Source of the DNA: SHLQ01 sp964451305
GTDB taxonomy: Bacteria; Actinomycetota; Acidimicrobiia; Acidimicrobiales; SHLQ01
DNA length: 64,000 bases
Direction: 5' to 3'
Assembly: GCA_964451305.1 (NCBI GenBank)
Contig: CAYVHV010000012.1
Coordinates: 1-64,000, forward strand
Positions 50,348-59,370 of the stretch are shown one piece after another. Positions within the stretch are counted from its first letter, which is position 1. Every line of letters starts with the position of its first letter. The notes beneath the pieces were generated by a model. The model saw only the letters and a list, made by a program, of their open reading frames with translations, was not told where the DNA came from and did not search any database. Made by a program: the position numbers and the translations under genes.

Positions 50348-50758
50348 TCAGACAAATCCGCGGCGAATTCGAAGCGACGACCACGCCCACTGCGACAGCG
50401 GTATGACGACCACCGCTGGCGCAAACGCAGCGACGCACAATCCGTACCAAACAATGTGTGGCGCCGAGTCAGCACTGAGCGATGCATCTCCGAATTCGAC
50501 CCAACTCAGCACGAAGAACGCAGCGCTGAGCCCGAGCGAGATCCCGGCGCGCTCGCTCCATTGATCATCGCTTGCAAGACGCGAGGCAGCAAAGACGGAT
50601 GCGACGACCATGATGACCCCGACACCGCTGCCGTTGTTGTCGATCGTTGCTGGGTTCCCATCGATGTACCGAGCAACGACATACGAAGCCCACGCAGCGA
50701 ACGGGATGAAAACACTCGCCGCAACCAATCGGAGAATCCGCCCTGGAGTTCCACTCAT
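50348..50758 (-). CDS. Four-helix membrane protein, unknown
   Basis: A 136-residue integral membrane protein with four predicted helices (ILRLVAASVFIPFAAWASYV, GVGVIMVVASVFAASRL, ISLGLSAAFFVLSWVEF, IVWYGLCVAAFAPAVVVIPL) and a basic C-terminus (RIRRGFV). GGAGG lies in front of its ATG. It is 57 bp upstream of the SUKH-like gene on the same strand and may be cotranscribed. No family recognised. Confidence 0.7.
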   Translation of the reverse strand: MSGTPGRILRLVAASVFIPFAAWASYVVARYIDGNPATIDNNGSGVGVIMVVASVFAASRLASDDQWSERAGISLGLSAAFFVLSWVEFGDASLSADSAPHIVWYGLCVAAFAPAVVVIPLSQWAWSSLRIRRGFV

Positions 50759-50936
50759 TCCTCCACGCTCTCACCCTTGGGCGACCACCGCTAGGGTCGC
50801 CCGGCCCACCGATTCGTGGCGTCTGAACTTGCATTCGACCGCGAGTACAACCTGCGGTACCCTCCCATAAGGCGGTCGAGGAAATGTACTTCCATGACCA
50901 TGGAATTCATTCGTCACAATACGAGGTCAAACACTT

Positions 50937-52409
50937 ATGAAGGTTCAATCCCCCCGGCGAGGGAAGAAACTCGCCTCCGCCCTGCTTACTGCCGGTGTTG
51001 TCGGCGCGACGCTGGTCGCTCCCACGTCCGCAGTTGGCGCTCAGACAGCAACCTCGTGCGGAACCGCTCCGGCTGGGTACAACGTCATCGAATCCAATGC
51101 CCGCATCATTCGCGGCACGACCGGACCAGACTTCATCTGTGCTGGCCCGGGTAACAACATCATTCGCGCAATGGGCCAAGACGACATCATCTTTGGTGGC
51201 GACGGCATCGACGTGATCTTTGGCGGATTCGGCAATGACACCATCGATGGTGGCGCAGGCGACGACCGAATCACCGCAGGTTCCGGCCTCGACACCGTGA
51301 ACGCTGGGCCCGGCAATGACACTGTTCTTGCAGGCAATGGCCCCGACGTCGTCGATGGCGGCGCAGGCGCCGACCAATTGACCGGCGGCAACGGCAACGA
51401 CACGCTCTCCGGTGGTGTCGGCAACGACCGACTCATCGGCAACATGGGCCTCGACACCTTGATTGGAAACGACGGCCGGGACACGCTTCAGGGCGGCATC
51501 GGCAACGACCGGATCATCGGCGGAAACGGCCATGACAATCTCAACGGTGGCGACAGCGACGATGTCCTCTTCGGCGGCAACGGCAACGACCTCCTTCAGG
51601 GTGGTAACGGCGAAGATCAGCTCACCGGCGGCAACGGCAACGACGATCTCCGAGGACAGGGCAACCCCGACATCCTTCGGGGAAACAACGGTGACGACAT
51701 CTTGAACGGTGGCAACGGCCTCAACACCGCTGTCGGCGGAGATGGCGCCGACGTGTGCTTTAATGCAGCCGGCGACGGAACGAGCTGTGAGTCCCTCGAC
51801 GGTGTGGTACTCGCTGAACCTTCTCAGGTCATCATCGCAACCTTCCCTAACGAAATCGGGGGCTTGGCGACGATCACTGGTCAGAACTGGCGAGTGAACC
51901 CATCGTTCCCACTCGAAGCAGACATTCGTGTCACCATCCCTGGCCTTCAGCCAGGCTCGGCAACGATCGTCGACGGTAGCTGGGCAGTTACAGCGCCATC
52001 GTCGTTCGCATTCGGCACGGACATCACCGCCACCAACCTGAGCACGACCCAGGTGCTCGATCAGGCGCTTGAGAGCTTCGACTACAACCCACGGACCCGG
52101 GATCTCACGGTCACGGGCGAGACGGATGCGACCGTCCGAGTGCTTGTCTACAACAACGCTGACGAGCTCGTGTTTGTCGAGCAGATCACCTTCGATGCGG
52201 CTGGAAACGGTGAGGCGAACTTCACCGAGGTTGCAAACATTGGGTCGATCGATATCTCCCGACAGGATTCTGACGGCGACATTGCGGTGTACCTCGATGT
52301 GCACCGCGATCCGGTAGATCTGACCGCTCCAGCTGCACCACAAGATGATGCGGCCGACGACGACGAAGAGATCGAAGATACCCCCGAGGACATCCCCGAC
52401 GAGGTATAG
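50937..52409 (+). CDS. Secreted RTX (calcium-binding nonapeptide) repeat protein
   Basis: A 490-residue exported protein. A signal peptide (KKLASALLTAGVVGATLVAP then VGAQT) precedes an array of GGxGxDxLx-type nonapeptides (residues about 60-275, for example GGNGNDTLSGG, GNDRLIGN), which fold as a calcium-binding beta roll. The C-terminal region (residues about 290-450) is beta-rich, and the end is a very acidic tail with many Asp/Glu. It may be an adhesin or surface-layer component. No catalytic domain. A poor AGGT is the only Shine-Dalgarno candidate. Confidence 0.88.
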   Translation: MKVQSPRRGKKLASALLTAGVVGATLVAPTSAVGAQTATSCGTAPAGYNVIESNARIIRGTTGPDFICAGPGNNIIRAMGQDDIIFGGDGIDVIFGGFGNDTIDGGAGDDRITAGSGLDTVNAGPGNDTVLAGNGPDVVDGGAGADQLTGGNGNDTLSGGVGNDRLIGNMGLDTLIGNDGRDTLQGGIGNDRIIGGNGHDNLNGGDSDDVLFGGNGNDLLQGGNGEDQLTGGNGNDDLRGQGNPDILRGNNGDDILNGGNGLNTAVGGDGADVCFNAAGDGTSCESLDGVVLAEPSQVIIATFPNEIGGLATITGQNWRVNPSFPLEADIRVTIPGLQPGSATIVDGSWAVTAPSSFAFGTDITATNLSTTQVLDQALESFDYNPRTRDLTVTGETDATVRVLVYNNADELVFVEQITFDAAGNGEANFTEVANIGSIDISRQDSDGDIAVYLDVHRDPVDLTAPAAPQDDAADDDEEIEDTPEDIPDEV

Positions 52410-52418
52410 CCCGACGCC

Positions 52419-52424
52419 TACTAT
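52419..52424 (+). promoter_or_regulatory. -10 box TACTAT, leaderless-type
   Basis: TACTAT, 6 nt before the GTG at 52431. Confidence 0.55.
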
Positions 52425-52430
52425 GGCGCT

Positions 52431-53345
52431 GTGACGTCGCCACAGCCGAAACGACTCATCTGGGTTGTTCCGGCTGTGGCTTTCGTCATTTTTGGGTTCG
52501 CTGGGCCTGCTACACAGGTTGACGGTCTTGCCCAAGAGGCGACAAAGATCGTTGTCGAAGCAACTGCGACATCGATCTCAAAGGAGACTGCGATAGCCCC
52601 GGCCGTCCCAGAGCCTCAGGTCCTTGGCGAAGCACAGATTGCTGGACCCACGACGACACAACCCGCTCCCGTCACCCCGACAGCCCCTCCGGCTCCAACC
52701 CGACCCGATCGAGCAGAGTTGACCCCAGCCCAGCTCGCCGATCGCAGGCTTGATACCTTCGATGCGCTGGACCCTCCAATCGACGACGTCTTTGTCTCGA
52801 CGGTCGAATCGCCGGCCCCTCTGGATGTCATCGCACGAAGCACATGGAACCCGGAGTGCCCTGTTAGCCCGGCCGACCTGTCGTATGCACAAGTGTCCTT
52901 CTACGGCTTCGACGGCCGCTTCCATACCGGTGAGCTGTTGCTCCACTCCGAGTACGCAGACGATATTGTCGGGATCTTTGCTCGACTGCACGAGATGCGA
53001 TTCCCGATTGAAGAGATGCGCGTGGTGTCACTAGATGACTTCGCAAACCCGATCGCCACCGAGAACAACACGACGGTCTTCACCTGTCGACGATCGGTGT
53101 CTTCGTCACGTTGGTCGCGCCACGCCCACGGCGATGCCATCGATATCAACCCATTCCACAATCCGTACGTATCGAACAGCCGTGTCATTCCTGAACTGGC
53201 AACCGCCTACGTCGACCGCGATCGTGAAGTCCCTGGTCTCATCAACGCCGAAGTGCGGGCGATGTTCAGCGAGATCGGCTGGGGTTGGGGCGGCAACTGG
53301 AATTCCGTCAAAGACTGGATGCACTTCAGCGCAACGGGCAGGTAA
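52431..53345 (+). CDS. Secreted M15-family peptidase (D-Ala-D-Ala carboxypeptidase-like)
   Basis: A 304-residue protein with a hydrophobic N-terminal anchor or signal (LIWVVPAVAFVIFGFAGPA), a Pro/Thr-rich linker (residues about 60-95) and a C-terminal M15 zinc domain. Zinc ligands appear in SRHAHGDAIDIN (H and D) and KDWMHFSA (H). The domain usually trims peptidoglycan cross-link peptides. It starts with a GTG. The linker suits an enzyme displayed on the wall side of the membrane. Confidence 0.88.
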   Translation: MTSPQPKRLIWVVPAVAFVIFGFAGPATQVDGLAQEATKIVVEATATSISKETAIAPAVPEPQVLGEAQIAGPTTTQPAPVTPTAPPAPTRPDRAELTPAQLADRRLDTFDALDPPIDDVFVSTVESPAPLDVIARSTWNPECPVSPADLSYAQVSFYGFDGRFHTGELLLHSEYADDIVGIFARLHEMRFPIEEMRVVSLDDFANPIATENNTTVFTCRRSVSSSRWSRHAHGDAIDINPFHNPYVSNSRVIPELATAYVDRDREVPGLINAEVRAMFSEIGWGWGGNWNSVKDWMHFSATGR

Positions 53346-53369
53346 CGCGCTCGACGCGCGCCGACCGGC

Positions 53370-54521
53370 CTAGCTCGCGTCTATCGCCGGTTCATCTCCA
53401 TCGGCCATGATCCACTCGGCGAGCTTCTCCAAGCGGTGAACGCCCAGGTACGCGAGCACCAGCCCAACGACTGCAAAGACGAGCAACACGATGTCGGTTC
53501 GGAGTTGATCGAGGAAAATCGCGGTGGTCGCCACCTCCAGGAGCGCCATGAAGGCAACGAACCTGATCACCGTTCTCTCACTGACCTTCGCGGCAACCCA
53601 CGCGCCCAAGGGCGCTCCCCAGACCACGATCGGTGCAGCGGCGAGCCAAATGCCAAAGAGGTCGAACTGTACGGCCGGCTCGGGCCCGAAGGTCGCTCCG
53701 GCGACCGCAACGACCTCGCTGCCATCTGGGTTGAGGCCAATATCGAGCTGACCATGCCAGAATCCGAGCACGAACAACCCGACGAGCGAGACGGTTGCCA
53801 TCGCAATGATGCTCGTCGGGATGGCGACCTTTGGCGTGACTCCGGCTACCAGCACGATGAACACGAAGAGGAAGACATCGGTTCCTGAACCGGTCAGCGC
53901 CGAAAACAGTCCACCGACAAAGGCGAAGACGGACATGACGAGCACGGAACGAAAACCCCAGTCGGGCACCTCGTCATAGCGCGAGGTCCGGTTCGAGCAG
54001 ATGCGAACGATGACCGCCACCGCAAAGATTGCGATCGTGAACGCTACCTTGACGAACGATGGCTCGATGCGCGGAGACCAAAACGGTGTATTCGGGTCGC
54101 CGAGAGCAACCAGGCCAACGCCGAACCCGACGATGCCACCAGCCACTCCTAACCCGAGCGCCTTCCAATCAATTTTGCGTCCGGACAAGATGATCGATGC
54201 TGACGCCATGACCATCCCGGTGGCCTGAATCACGATGGAGAACGTGCGCGCGACCGGAGCCGAAATTCCGATCACCTTCGTAAAGACTGGAAATGCCACC
54301 GCGCCACCGCCTTGTGGGGTGGATCCTGCAACGAAGCTGCCGACGACCATCGTTGCCGAAGAACGCCAATTGTCTAGAACCCTGTCGAAGTGTCCAAAGG
54401 TAAACACAAAGACGAACCACCCAATGGTGAAGGCTGCGGGCAGACCCCAGACAGCCGCTCGCCGAATGACGCCCAGTTCTTTGTCCACTTCGTGTTTCTG
54501 GGTTGCCTCGGCCGTATCCAT
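53370..54521 (-). CDS. TSUP-family transporter (TauE/SafE-like)
   Basis: A 383-residue membrane protein with eight or more helices. The sequence SFVAGSTPQGGGAVAFPV near residue 65 and the later FSALTGSGTDVFLFV and KVAIPTSIIAMA are the paired TSUP repeats. The family exports or imports small anions such as sulfite, sulfoacetate or sulfonates. The substrate here cannot be inferred. The ATG at 54521 is used. It is divergent from the DM13 gene. Confidence 0.87.
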   Translation of the reverse strand: MDTAEATQKHEVDKELGVIRRAAVWGLPAAFTIGWFVFVFTFGHFDRVLDNWRSSATMVVGSFVAGSTPQGGGAVAFPVFTKVIGISAPVARTFSIVIQATGMVMASASIILSGRKIDWKALGLGVAGGIVGFGVGLVALGDPNTPFWSPRIEPSFVKVAFTIAIFAVAVIVRICSNRTSRYDEVPDWGFRSVLVMSVFAFVGGLFSALTGSGTDVFLFVFIVLVAGVTPKVAIPTSIIAMATVSLVGLFVLGFWHGQLDIGLNPDGSEVVAVAGATFGPEPAVQFDLFGIWLAAAPIVVWGAPLGAWVAAKVSERTVIRFVAFMALLEVATTAIFLDQLRTDIVLLVFAVVGLVLAYLGVHRLEKLAEWIMADGDEPAIDAS

Positions 54522-54613
54522 CACGTCGTGAACCCACCGTCGGCAATAGTTGTTCCGATTCTGTTCATCTCCTGTGTCGGACTGCACTGCGGATCGAAAG
54601 GGAAGAAGAACGA

Positions 54614-55228
54614 ATGATGGGTTTGGAAGTCGCTCTTTGGAACTACTGTTTCGTGGATATGGACATCAAAAACAAAAAACCACTGATCGCAGGAGGCGGT
54701 ATCGTCGCCATCGCCGTCTTGGCGTGGCTCGCCTTCGGATTCTTCGGTATCCAAACAGCATTTATCGACAATGAGGTTTCTGAGGCAGGACCAACCTTTG
54801 GTGACCCTGCCGTCGTCGAGACCGATGAGTTCCAAGAAGCCATGGAGCTTGCGGAAGAAAACTCAACGTCCACTGCTGAAGGCGATCCCGACATGGCTGG
54901 AGAAATCCAGACCGTCTTCACCGGTAGTTTCGAAGACAACGTCATCAACGGATACGAGATTCTCGGCACCGCCTCGGTTCTGACCGACGGAAGCGATCAG
55001 CGCTTCCTCCGCCTTGAAGGGTTCAACTCGCCCAACGGTCCCGATCTCAAGGTCTACTTGCGGGCCGCCAACGGAGACTTCGTCAGCCTTGGTGACCTCA
55101 AGGGCAACATTGGTGACCAGAACTATGAGATCCCCCCAGATGTCGACCTCACCGAATTCAGCTTCGTCGACATTTGGTGCGAGCGCTTTAGCGTCGGCTT
55201 CGGCGGAGCACAGCTCGCCGCCGTCTAA
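54614..55228 (+). CDS. Membrane-anchored DM13-domain protein
   Basis: A 204-residue protein with one N-terminal membrane helix (LIAGGGIVAIAVLAWLAFGFF) and an extracytoplasmic DM13 domain. The domain is recognised by FEDNVINGYEILGTASVL, LRLEGFNSPNGPDLKVYL and VDIWCERFSVGFGGAQL with its conserved Cys. DM13 domains are proposed to act in redox or electron transfer. GGGAAGAAG precedes the ATG at 54614; a second ATG follows directly, and MDIKNKK at 54659 is another possibility. Confidence 0.85.
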   Translation: MMGLEVALWNYCFVDMDIKNKKPLIAGGGIVAIAVLAWLAFGFFGIQTAFIDNEVSEAGPTFGDPAVVETDEFQEAMELAEENSTSTAEGDPDMAGEIQTVFTGSFEDNVINGYEILGTASVLTDGSDQRFLRLEGFNSPNGPDLKVYLRAANGDFVSLGDLKGNIGDQNYEIPPDVDLTEFSFVDIWCERFSVGFGGAQLAAV

Positions 55229-55237
55229 CACGTAGTC

Positions 55238-55299
55238 ACCACCTGGAGATGTTCCTGCGCCCCCGATTTCGGACGTGGTGCAGGGACATCGTGGTTTTT
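55238..55299 (+). terminator. Imperfect terminator hairpin after the DM13 gene
   Basis: ACCAC, GATGT and CCTGC (55238-55258) pair in order with GCAGG, ACATC and GTGGT (55280-55295) around small bulges, followed by a run of five or more T. It begins 10 bp after the DM13 stop. Confidence 0.65.
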
Positions 55300-55327
55300 G
55301 GGTTCTTCCATCGCCCCGATCGACAAG

Positions 55328-55333
55328 TACGGT
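55328..55333 (+). promoter_or_regulatory. -10 box TACGGT, leaderless-type
   Basis: TACGGT, 6 nt before the ATG at 55340. Confidence 0.5.
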
Positions 55334-55339
55334 CGGGTC

Positions 55340-56755
55340 ATGGCTGGGGGCACAGAGACGAGCACACATCGCGAGCATGACGAGGCGCTCCCATTTCCAG
55401 TCATCCTGGCTCTCGCCGGCGGGTACCTCGGGATATCAACCTTGGTCAACCTCATCAATACGCTGCTGGTCTTCTTCTACTTGCCTCCCGAAACCGCGGG
55501 GCTCCCATCGCTTCTCAGTGACGCCACCATTCTCGGCGTACTCAATGTGGTGGCGATCATCGCCGCCGCAGGACGATTCACCGACTCGATCACCGATCCA
55601 CTCATCGCCGCGTGGTCCGACAGAAGCACGAACAAAAGGGGCCGACGCATTCCGTTCATGGCCGCCGGAATGGTTCCGGCGGCAGTCTTCACCGTGTTGA
55701 TGTTCGTTCCTCCGAACGCGACGGCGAGTGGCCTGAATGTGGTGTGGCTTCTGGGCATTCAAGTGCTCTTATACATCAGCTTGACCGCGTACCTGACCCC
55801 GGCGTTCGCGCTCGTCGCGGACCTCGGCGCAGACCCCGCTGAGCGGCTCCGGCTGTCGACGTGGACGTCGATGGCGTGGGCGATTGGCATCGTCGTTGCA
55901 GCTATGACGTTCTTTATCGGGCCAGCGCTCGACGGTACCTTCGAGACGTTCCGCGCGTGGCAGGTCGCGATCGGGATCGTGTGCGCCGTTGCCCTTACCT
56001 TCATGGCCATTCCTGTGTTGTTGATCGACGAGCCACGTTGGGTACGTGACACCCCATCGACAATGCCGCTGTTGGCGTCGATCAAGACCGTCCTCGGAAA
56101 CCCATTCTTCCGGTTCTATGCGGCTGCTGATTTCGTTTATTTTGCGGGCCTGGCGATTATTCAGACGGGACTGCTGTTCTACGTCACGGTCCTCTTGGAG
56201 TTAGAGGAATGGGTTTCCACAGTCTTGCTCTTGTTGATGGTCATTGTCTCTGCGTTCTTGTTCCCACTCATCGCTGGGTGGGCAAGAAAACAGGGTGGCG
56301 GTAAGCGCCTCACCGTGATGGCGTTCATCATTGCGTCGGGGGTCTTCCTCGCGATCGCAGGAGTTGGACTCATCGATCGACTTCCGTTCCTCCAAGCCGC
56401 GCTTCCAATCGCAGTCTTTGCGCTCCCCTTCGCCATCCTGAGCGTCATGCCGCAGTGGATTCTCGCCGACATTGCCGAGCACGCAGCCCGCACCGGTGGC
56501 GAAGCGCAGGCGGGCATGTTCTACGCAACCCGGACGTTCCTCCAAAAGCTTGCGACCACGCTCGGCGTCGTGATGTTCGCCCTACTCCTGCAATTTGGAC
56601 GCGACGTCGGCGACGACCTCGGTGTGAGGCTCACCGGCGTCGGAGGAGCGTTGCTCTACATGATGGCAGCGATACTTTTCCGCAAGTACGACGAGGTCCG
56701 TTTACAGCGCGAGCTCGCCGAAGCCGGACAGGTTTCGGAGTTCTCCAAAGCCTGA
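55340..56755 (+). CDS. MFS transporter, GPH (melibiose-type) cation symporter family
   Basis: A 471-residue transporter with about twelve membrane helices. The GPH marks include FTDSITDPLIAAWSDRSTNKRGRRIPF in loop 2-3 (D and R-rich) and LTPAFALVADLGADPAERLRLSTW. The family imports glycosides or other small organic solutes with Na+ or H+. The ATG at 55340 fits the promoter box; the upstream frame is less likely. Confidence 0.87.
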   Translation: MAGGTETSTHREHDEALPFPVILALAGGYLGISTLVNLINTLLVFFYLPPETAGLPSLLSDATILGVLNVVAIIAAAGRFTDSITDPLIAAWSDRSTNKRGRRIPFMAAGMVPAAVFTVLMFVPPNATASGLNVVWLLGIQVLLYISLTAYLTPAFALVADLGADPAERLRLSTWTSMAWAIGIVVAAMTFFIGPALDGTFETFRAWQVAIGIVCAVALTFMAIPVLLIDEPRWVRDTPSTMPLLASIKTVLGNPFFRFYAAADFVYFAGLAIIQTGLLFYVTVLLELEEWVSTVLLLLMVIVSAFLFPLIAGWARKQGGGKRLTVMAFIIASGVFLAIAGVGLIDRLPFLQAALPIAVFALPFAILSVMPQWILADIAEHAARTGGEAQAGMFYATRTFLQKLATTLGVVMFALLLQFGRDVGDDLGVRLTGVGGALLYMMAAILFRKYDEVRLQRELAEAGQVSEFSKA

Positions 56756-56787
56756 GGCCAGTGAACGTCAAAGCACCGCTGGTGGGC

Positions 56788-58014
56788 CTACTGAATACGC
56801 ATTCCTGAGATTGCCCGGCTGATCACGAGCTGCTGGATCTGTTCGGTGCCCTCGAAGATGTCGTGAATCTTGGCATCGCGATGCCAGCGCTCGACCGGGT
56901 ACTCGCGAACGTACCCATAACCACCGAGGATCTGGATGGCACGCTCGGTCACCCACGTTGCGGTGCGCCCAGCCTTTAGCTTGGCCATCGAACCTTCGGC
57001 GTTCTCGAACTGGCCGTTCTTGGCAAGCCACGCAGCGCGATGCACGAGTAGCCGCGATGCTTCGATCTCGGTCAGCATGTCCGCGAGCATGAAGGCAATC
57101 GATTGGTTCTGAATGATCGGACGACCGAACTGCACTCGTTCCTTTGCGTACTCGAGCGAGTACTCGTATGCAGCACGGGCAATGCCGATCGCCTGTGCTC
57201 CAACAGCTGGACGAGTCGACTCGAAGGTCTTCATCGCCGAGTTGCTCACCGCACCCTTGGTTCCCTCTCGAATCTTGGCGTGCTTTTCGTCCATGCGTTC
57301 CTTGCCACCGAGCAAGAACGAGCCTGGGATCTTCACGTCTTCGAGGATCACTTCAGCGGTGTGGCTCGCACGAATGCCGTGCTTCTTGAACTTTTGGCCT
57401 TGACGAAGCGTGCCATCTTCTTTGGCTTCAACGGGCACGACAAAGCTGGCATGACCCTTGGTCCCAAGCTCTGGATCAACGACGGCAACCACGACGTGCA
57501 CGTCGGCAATACCACCGTTGGTAATCCATGTCTTGGTGCCGTTGAGCGTCCATTCGTCCTTTGCCTCGTCATAGGTCGCACGGGTCCGCATGGCAGAAAC
57601 GTCGGAGCCTGCGTCCGGTTCAGATGAGCAGAATGCGCCGAGCTTGATGTCGTCGGCGGTGCCATACATCTGAGGTACCCATTCCATGACCTGTTCGGGA
57701 GAACCGGCCGCAGCAACACCGGCCGCAGCAAGCCCCGTACCCATCAGCGCCATCGCAATGCCTGCGTCTCCCCAAAAGAGTTCTTCGAGCAGCACCATCG
57801 ATGAGAGCCCGGTGGGATCGTTCATCATGGTCTCCGCCATGATTTCCCAGCCGTACAGTCCAAGTTTGGCGGCCTCTTCGATAATTGGCCATGGCGTTTC
57901 TTCACGCTCGTCCCACTCTTCGGCTGAAGGACGCATCACGTCTACAGCAAATCCATGTACCCAGTCCTTGAGCTGAACTTGATCATCGTTGAGTGCTAGT
58001 GAGAAATCGGCCAT
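56788..58014 (-). CDS. Acyl-CoA dehydrogenase
   Basis: A 408-residue FAD enzyme. Family motifs are GAFCSSEPDAGSDVSAMRT and NGTKTWITNGGIADV, then QFGRPIIQNQSIAFMLADM and AIQILGGYGYVREYPVERWHRD. The catalytic Glu is in IFEGTEQIQQLVI. It oxidises acyl-CoA and passes electrons to ETF (etfBA in this window). GAGGAG precedes the ATG. A palindrome at 58061-58088 upstream is a likely operator. Confidence 0.94.
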   Translation of the reverse strand: MADFSLALNDDQVQLKDWVHGFAVDVMRPSAEEWDEREETPWPIIEEAAKLGLYGWEIMAETMMNDPTGLSSMVLLEELFWGDAGIAMALMGTGLAAAGVAAAGSPEQVMEWVPQMYGTADDIKLGAFCSSEPDAGSDVSAMRTRATYDEAKDEWTLNGTKTWITNGGIADVHVVVAVVDPELGTKGHASFVVPVEAKEDGTLRQGQKFKKHGIRASHTAEVILEDVKIPGSFLLGGKERMDEKHAKIREGTKGAVSNSAMKTFESTRPAVGAQAIGIARAAYEYSLEYAKERVQFGRPIIQNQSIAFMLADMLTEIEASRLLVHRAAWLAKNGQFENAEGSMAKLKAGRTATWVTERAIQILGGYGYVREYPVERWHRDAKIHDIFEGTEQIQQLVISRAISGMRIQ

Positions 58015-58060
58015 GAGAGCTCCTCGTGCAGTGGCGGCAATCCCGCCGTGAGATCTAATC

Positions 58061-58099
58061 GGTTACTAAGCCTACGAGCTTAGTTACCGATGAGTAACC
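58061..58099. promoter_or_regulatory. Palindromic operator upstream of acyl-CoA dehydrogenase
   Basis: GGTTACTAAGC (58061-58071) and GCTTAGTTACC (58078-58088) are inverted with one mismatch around CTACGA, followed by a third half-site-like GATGAGTAACC (58089-58099). It lies 47-85 bp before the start on the minus strand and looks like a TetR-type operator. The rest of the 310-bp gap up to 58324 holds no gene. Confidence 0.6.
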
Positions 58100-58225
58100 T
58101 CGGCGGGTAAGAAAGTGCCTGAAGTACTAGGACGCCAGCCCCCAAGTTTCACAGAGAATTTCGCAGAATTCGCCGAGAAACACTCGAAACCACCTCAGGT
58201 GCCCGCCGACGCAGCCGATACAACC

Positions 58226-58243
58226 AATACCAATCTTGGTATT
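58226..58243. promoter_or_regulatory. Second palindrome before the CNB gene
   Basis: AATACCAA and TTGGTATT form a perfect inverted repeat around TC, about 80 bp before the ATG at 58325. It is a candidate operator for the cyclic-nucleotide-binding gene. TAGGGT at 58309-58314 is a possible -10. Confidence 0.4.
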
Positions 58244-58324
58244 CGGCGGAATATGTTATGAAAATCGGCGATCGGCTGCACCAGCAGCATCAATCCACTG
58301 CAAATACCTAGGGTCAACCATCAC

Positions 58325-58720
58325 ATGGGCTTTCTCCGCAAGATAGACAAAGAACTCAAAGCACTGAAGGGCTCGTATAGCGAAGACGAACTCGAAGCGA
58401 TCAGCAAGCATGGGACGATCATCGACCTGCCACCCGGCAAGGTCCTCTTCCCGGAGGGCCAGGCTGGAACAGAGTCAGCGATCATCCTTTCCGGACAAGC
58501 AAAGCTGTCGACCAACGGCGCCAATATCTCATTGCTCGAACCGGGAGCCGTCGTTGGTGAAGCCGCGATCTTGACCGGAGAACCACGTACGACCACGGTG
58601 TCATCGGTATCGATGCTAAAGGTCTCCGTCCTCAACGCTGGAGCACTGCTCAGCGTTATAGAAGAGAGTCCAGACTTTCGCTCACGCATCGGCGTGACGA
58701 TCGAGGCTGACGCCGCCTAA
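58325..58720 (+). CDS. Stand-alone cyclic-nucleotide-binding domain protein 1
   Basis: A 131-residue protein that is nearly all one CNB (CAP-like) domain: GTIIDLPPGKVLFPEG, AIILSGQAKLS, and LEPGAVVGEAAILTGEPRTTTV, which is the phosphate-binding-cassette region (GEAA-x5-EPRTTT). The Arg that contacts cyclic phosphate is present. There is no DNA-binding, kinase or channel domain, so it must act through a partner. Its paralogue follows at 58883. Confidence 0.82.
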   Translation: MGFLRKIDKELKALKGSYSEDELEAISKHGTIIDLPPGKVLFPEGQAGTESAIILSGQAKLSTNGANISLLEPGAVVGEAAILTGEPRTTTVSSVSMLKVSVLNAGALLSVIEESPDFRSRIGVTIEADAA

Positions 58721-58882
58721 CTGCCAACTTGTCGGGCGTCGACATCGACGGCGACGATGCTGTTGACGAGCCTGCGCGCTGGCTGTGAAAGCGGTCTCAG
58801 TGCCCAGAGACACGTCAATTCGGGGCAGGTAATCGACCGACGAACGGTTTGAGTAGATACCGGAACTCAACTGGAGAAGACC

Positions 58883-59281
58883 ATGTTCTTTAATAAAGCC
58901 CCTCAGATCAACCCAACCTTGTGCGCACTGAACGAATCGTTCAACGATCACGAACTTTCATCGCTCAGCACCTTGGGAACCGTCGTTGAACTGCCCGCCG
59001 GTGCCGTGCTCGCTCGAGAAGGTGCGGTCGGCCAAGAGGCTGTCGTCGTCATCTCCGGAACCGCTCTTGTCGTACGCGACACCGAGACGATCGCGACCGC
59101 CGGACCGTCAACAATCCTGGGCGAAATAGCGCTGCTGACCGGCGAGGCTCGCAACGCATCACTGATCGCCGAGACCGACCTCGTGATCAGCGTGTTGAAC
59201 CGCCGCGAGTTCAACTCGTGGCTCAACGAGTGCCCACGCATCGAGCGTCAGGTCAACGACCTCGCTGCCAGCCGTTCGTAA
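58883..59281 (+). CDS. Stand-alone cyclic-nucleotide-binding domain protein 2
   Basis: A 132-residue paralogue of the preceding gene with a single CNB domain: VVELPAGAVLAREGAVG, EAVVVISGTALVV and ILGEIALLTGEARNASLIAE. The cassette reads GEIALLTGEARNAS, keeping Arg but less canonical. GGAGAAG stands before the ATG. The 162-bp gap between the two genes holds no other gene and no clear promoter. Function unknown; possibly a sensor pair. Confidence 0.82.
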   Translation: MFFNKAPQINPTLCALNESFNDHELSSLSTLGTVVELPAGAVLAREGAVGQEAVVVISGTALVVRDTETIATAGPSTILGEIALLTGEARNASLIAETDLVISVLNRREFNSWLNECPRIERQVNDLAASRS

Positions 59282-59364
59282 ACACACGAGAAGACGGCTA
59301 GAAAAACTGCTGCGATCACCGAAATCACCCCAGTTTGGTGGTCGAGGGAAGCTGACACCGCCAG

Positions 59365-59370
59365 TAGCCT
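59365..59370 (+). promoter_or_regulatory. -10 box TAGCCT, leaderless-type
   Basis: TAGCCT, 6 nt before the valS GTG at 59377. Confidence 0.5.
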
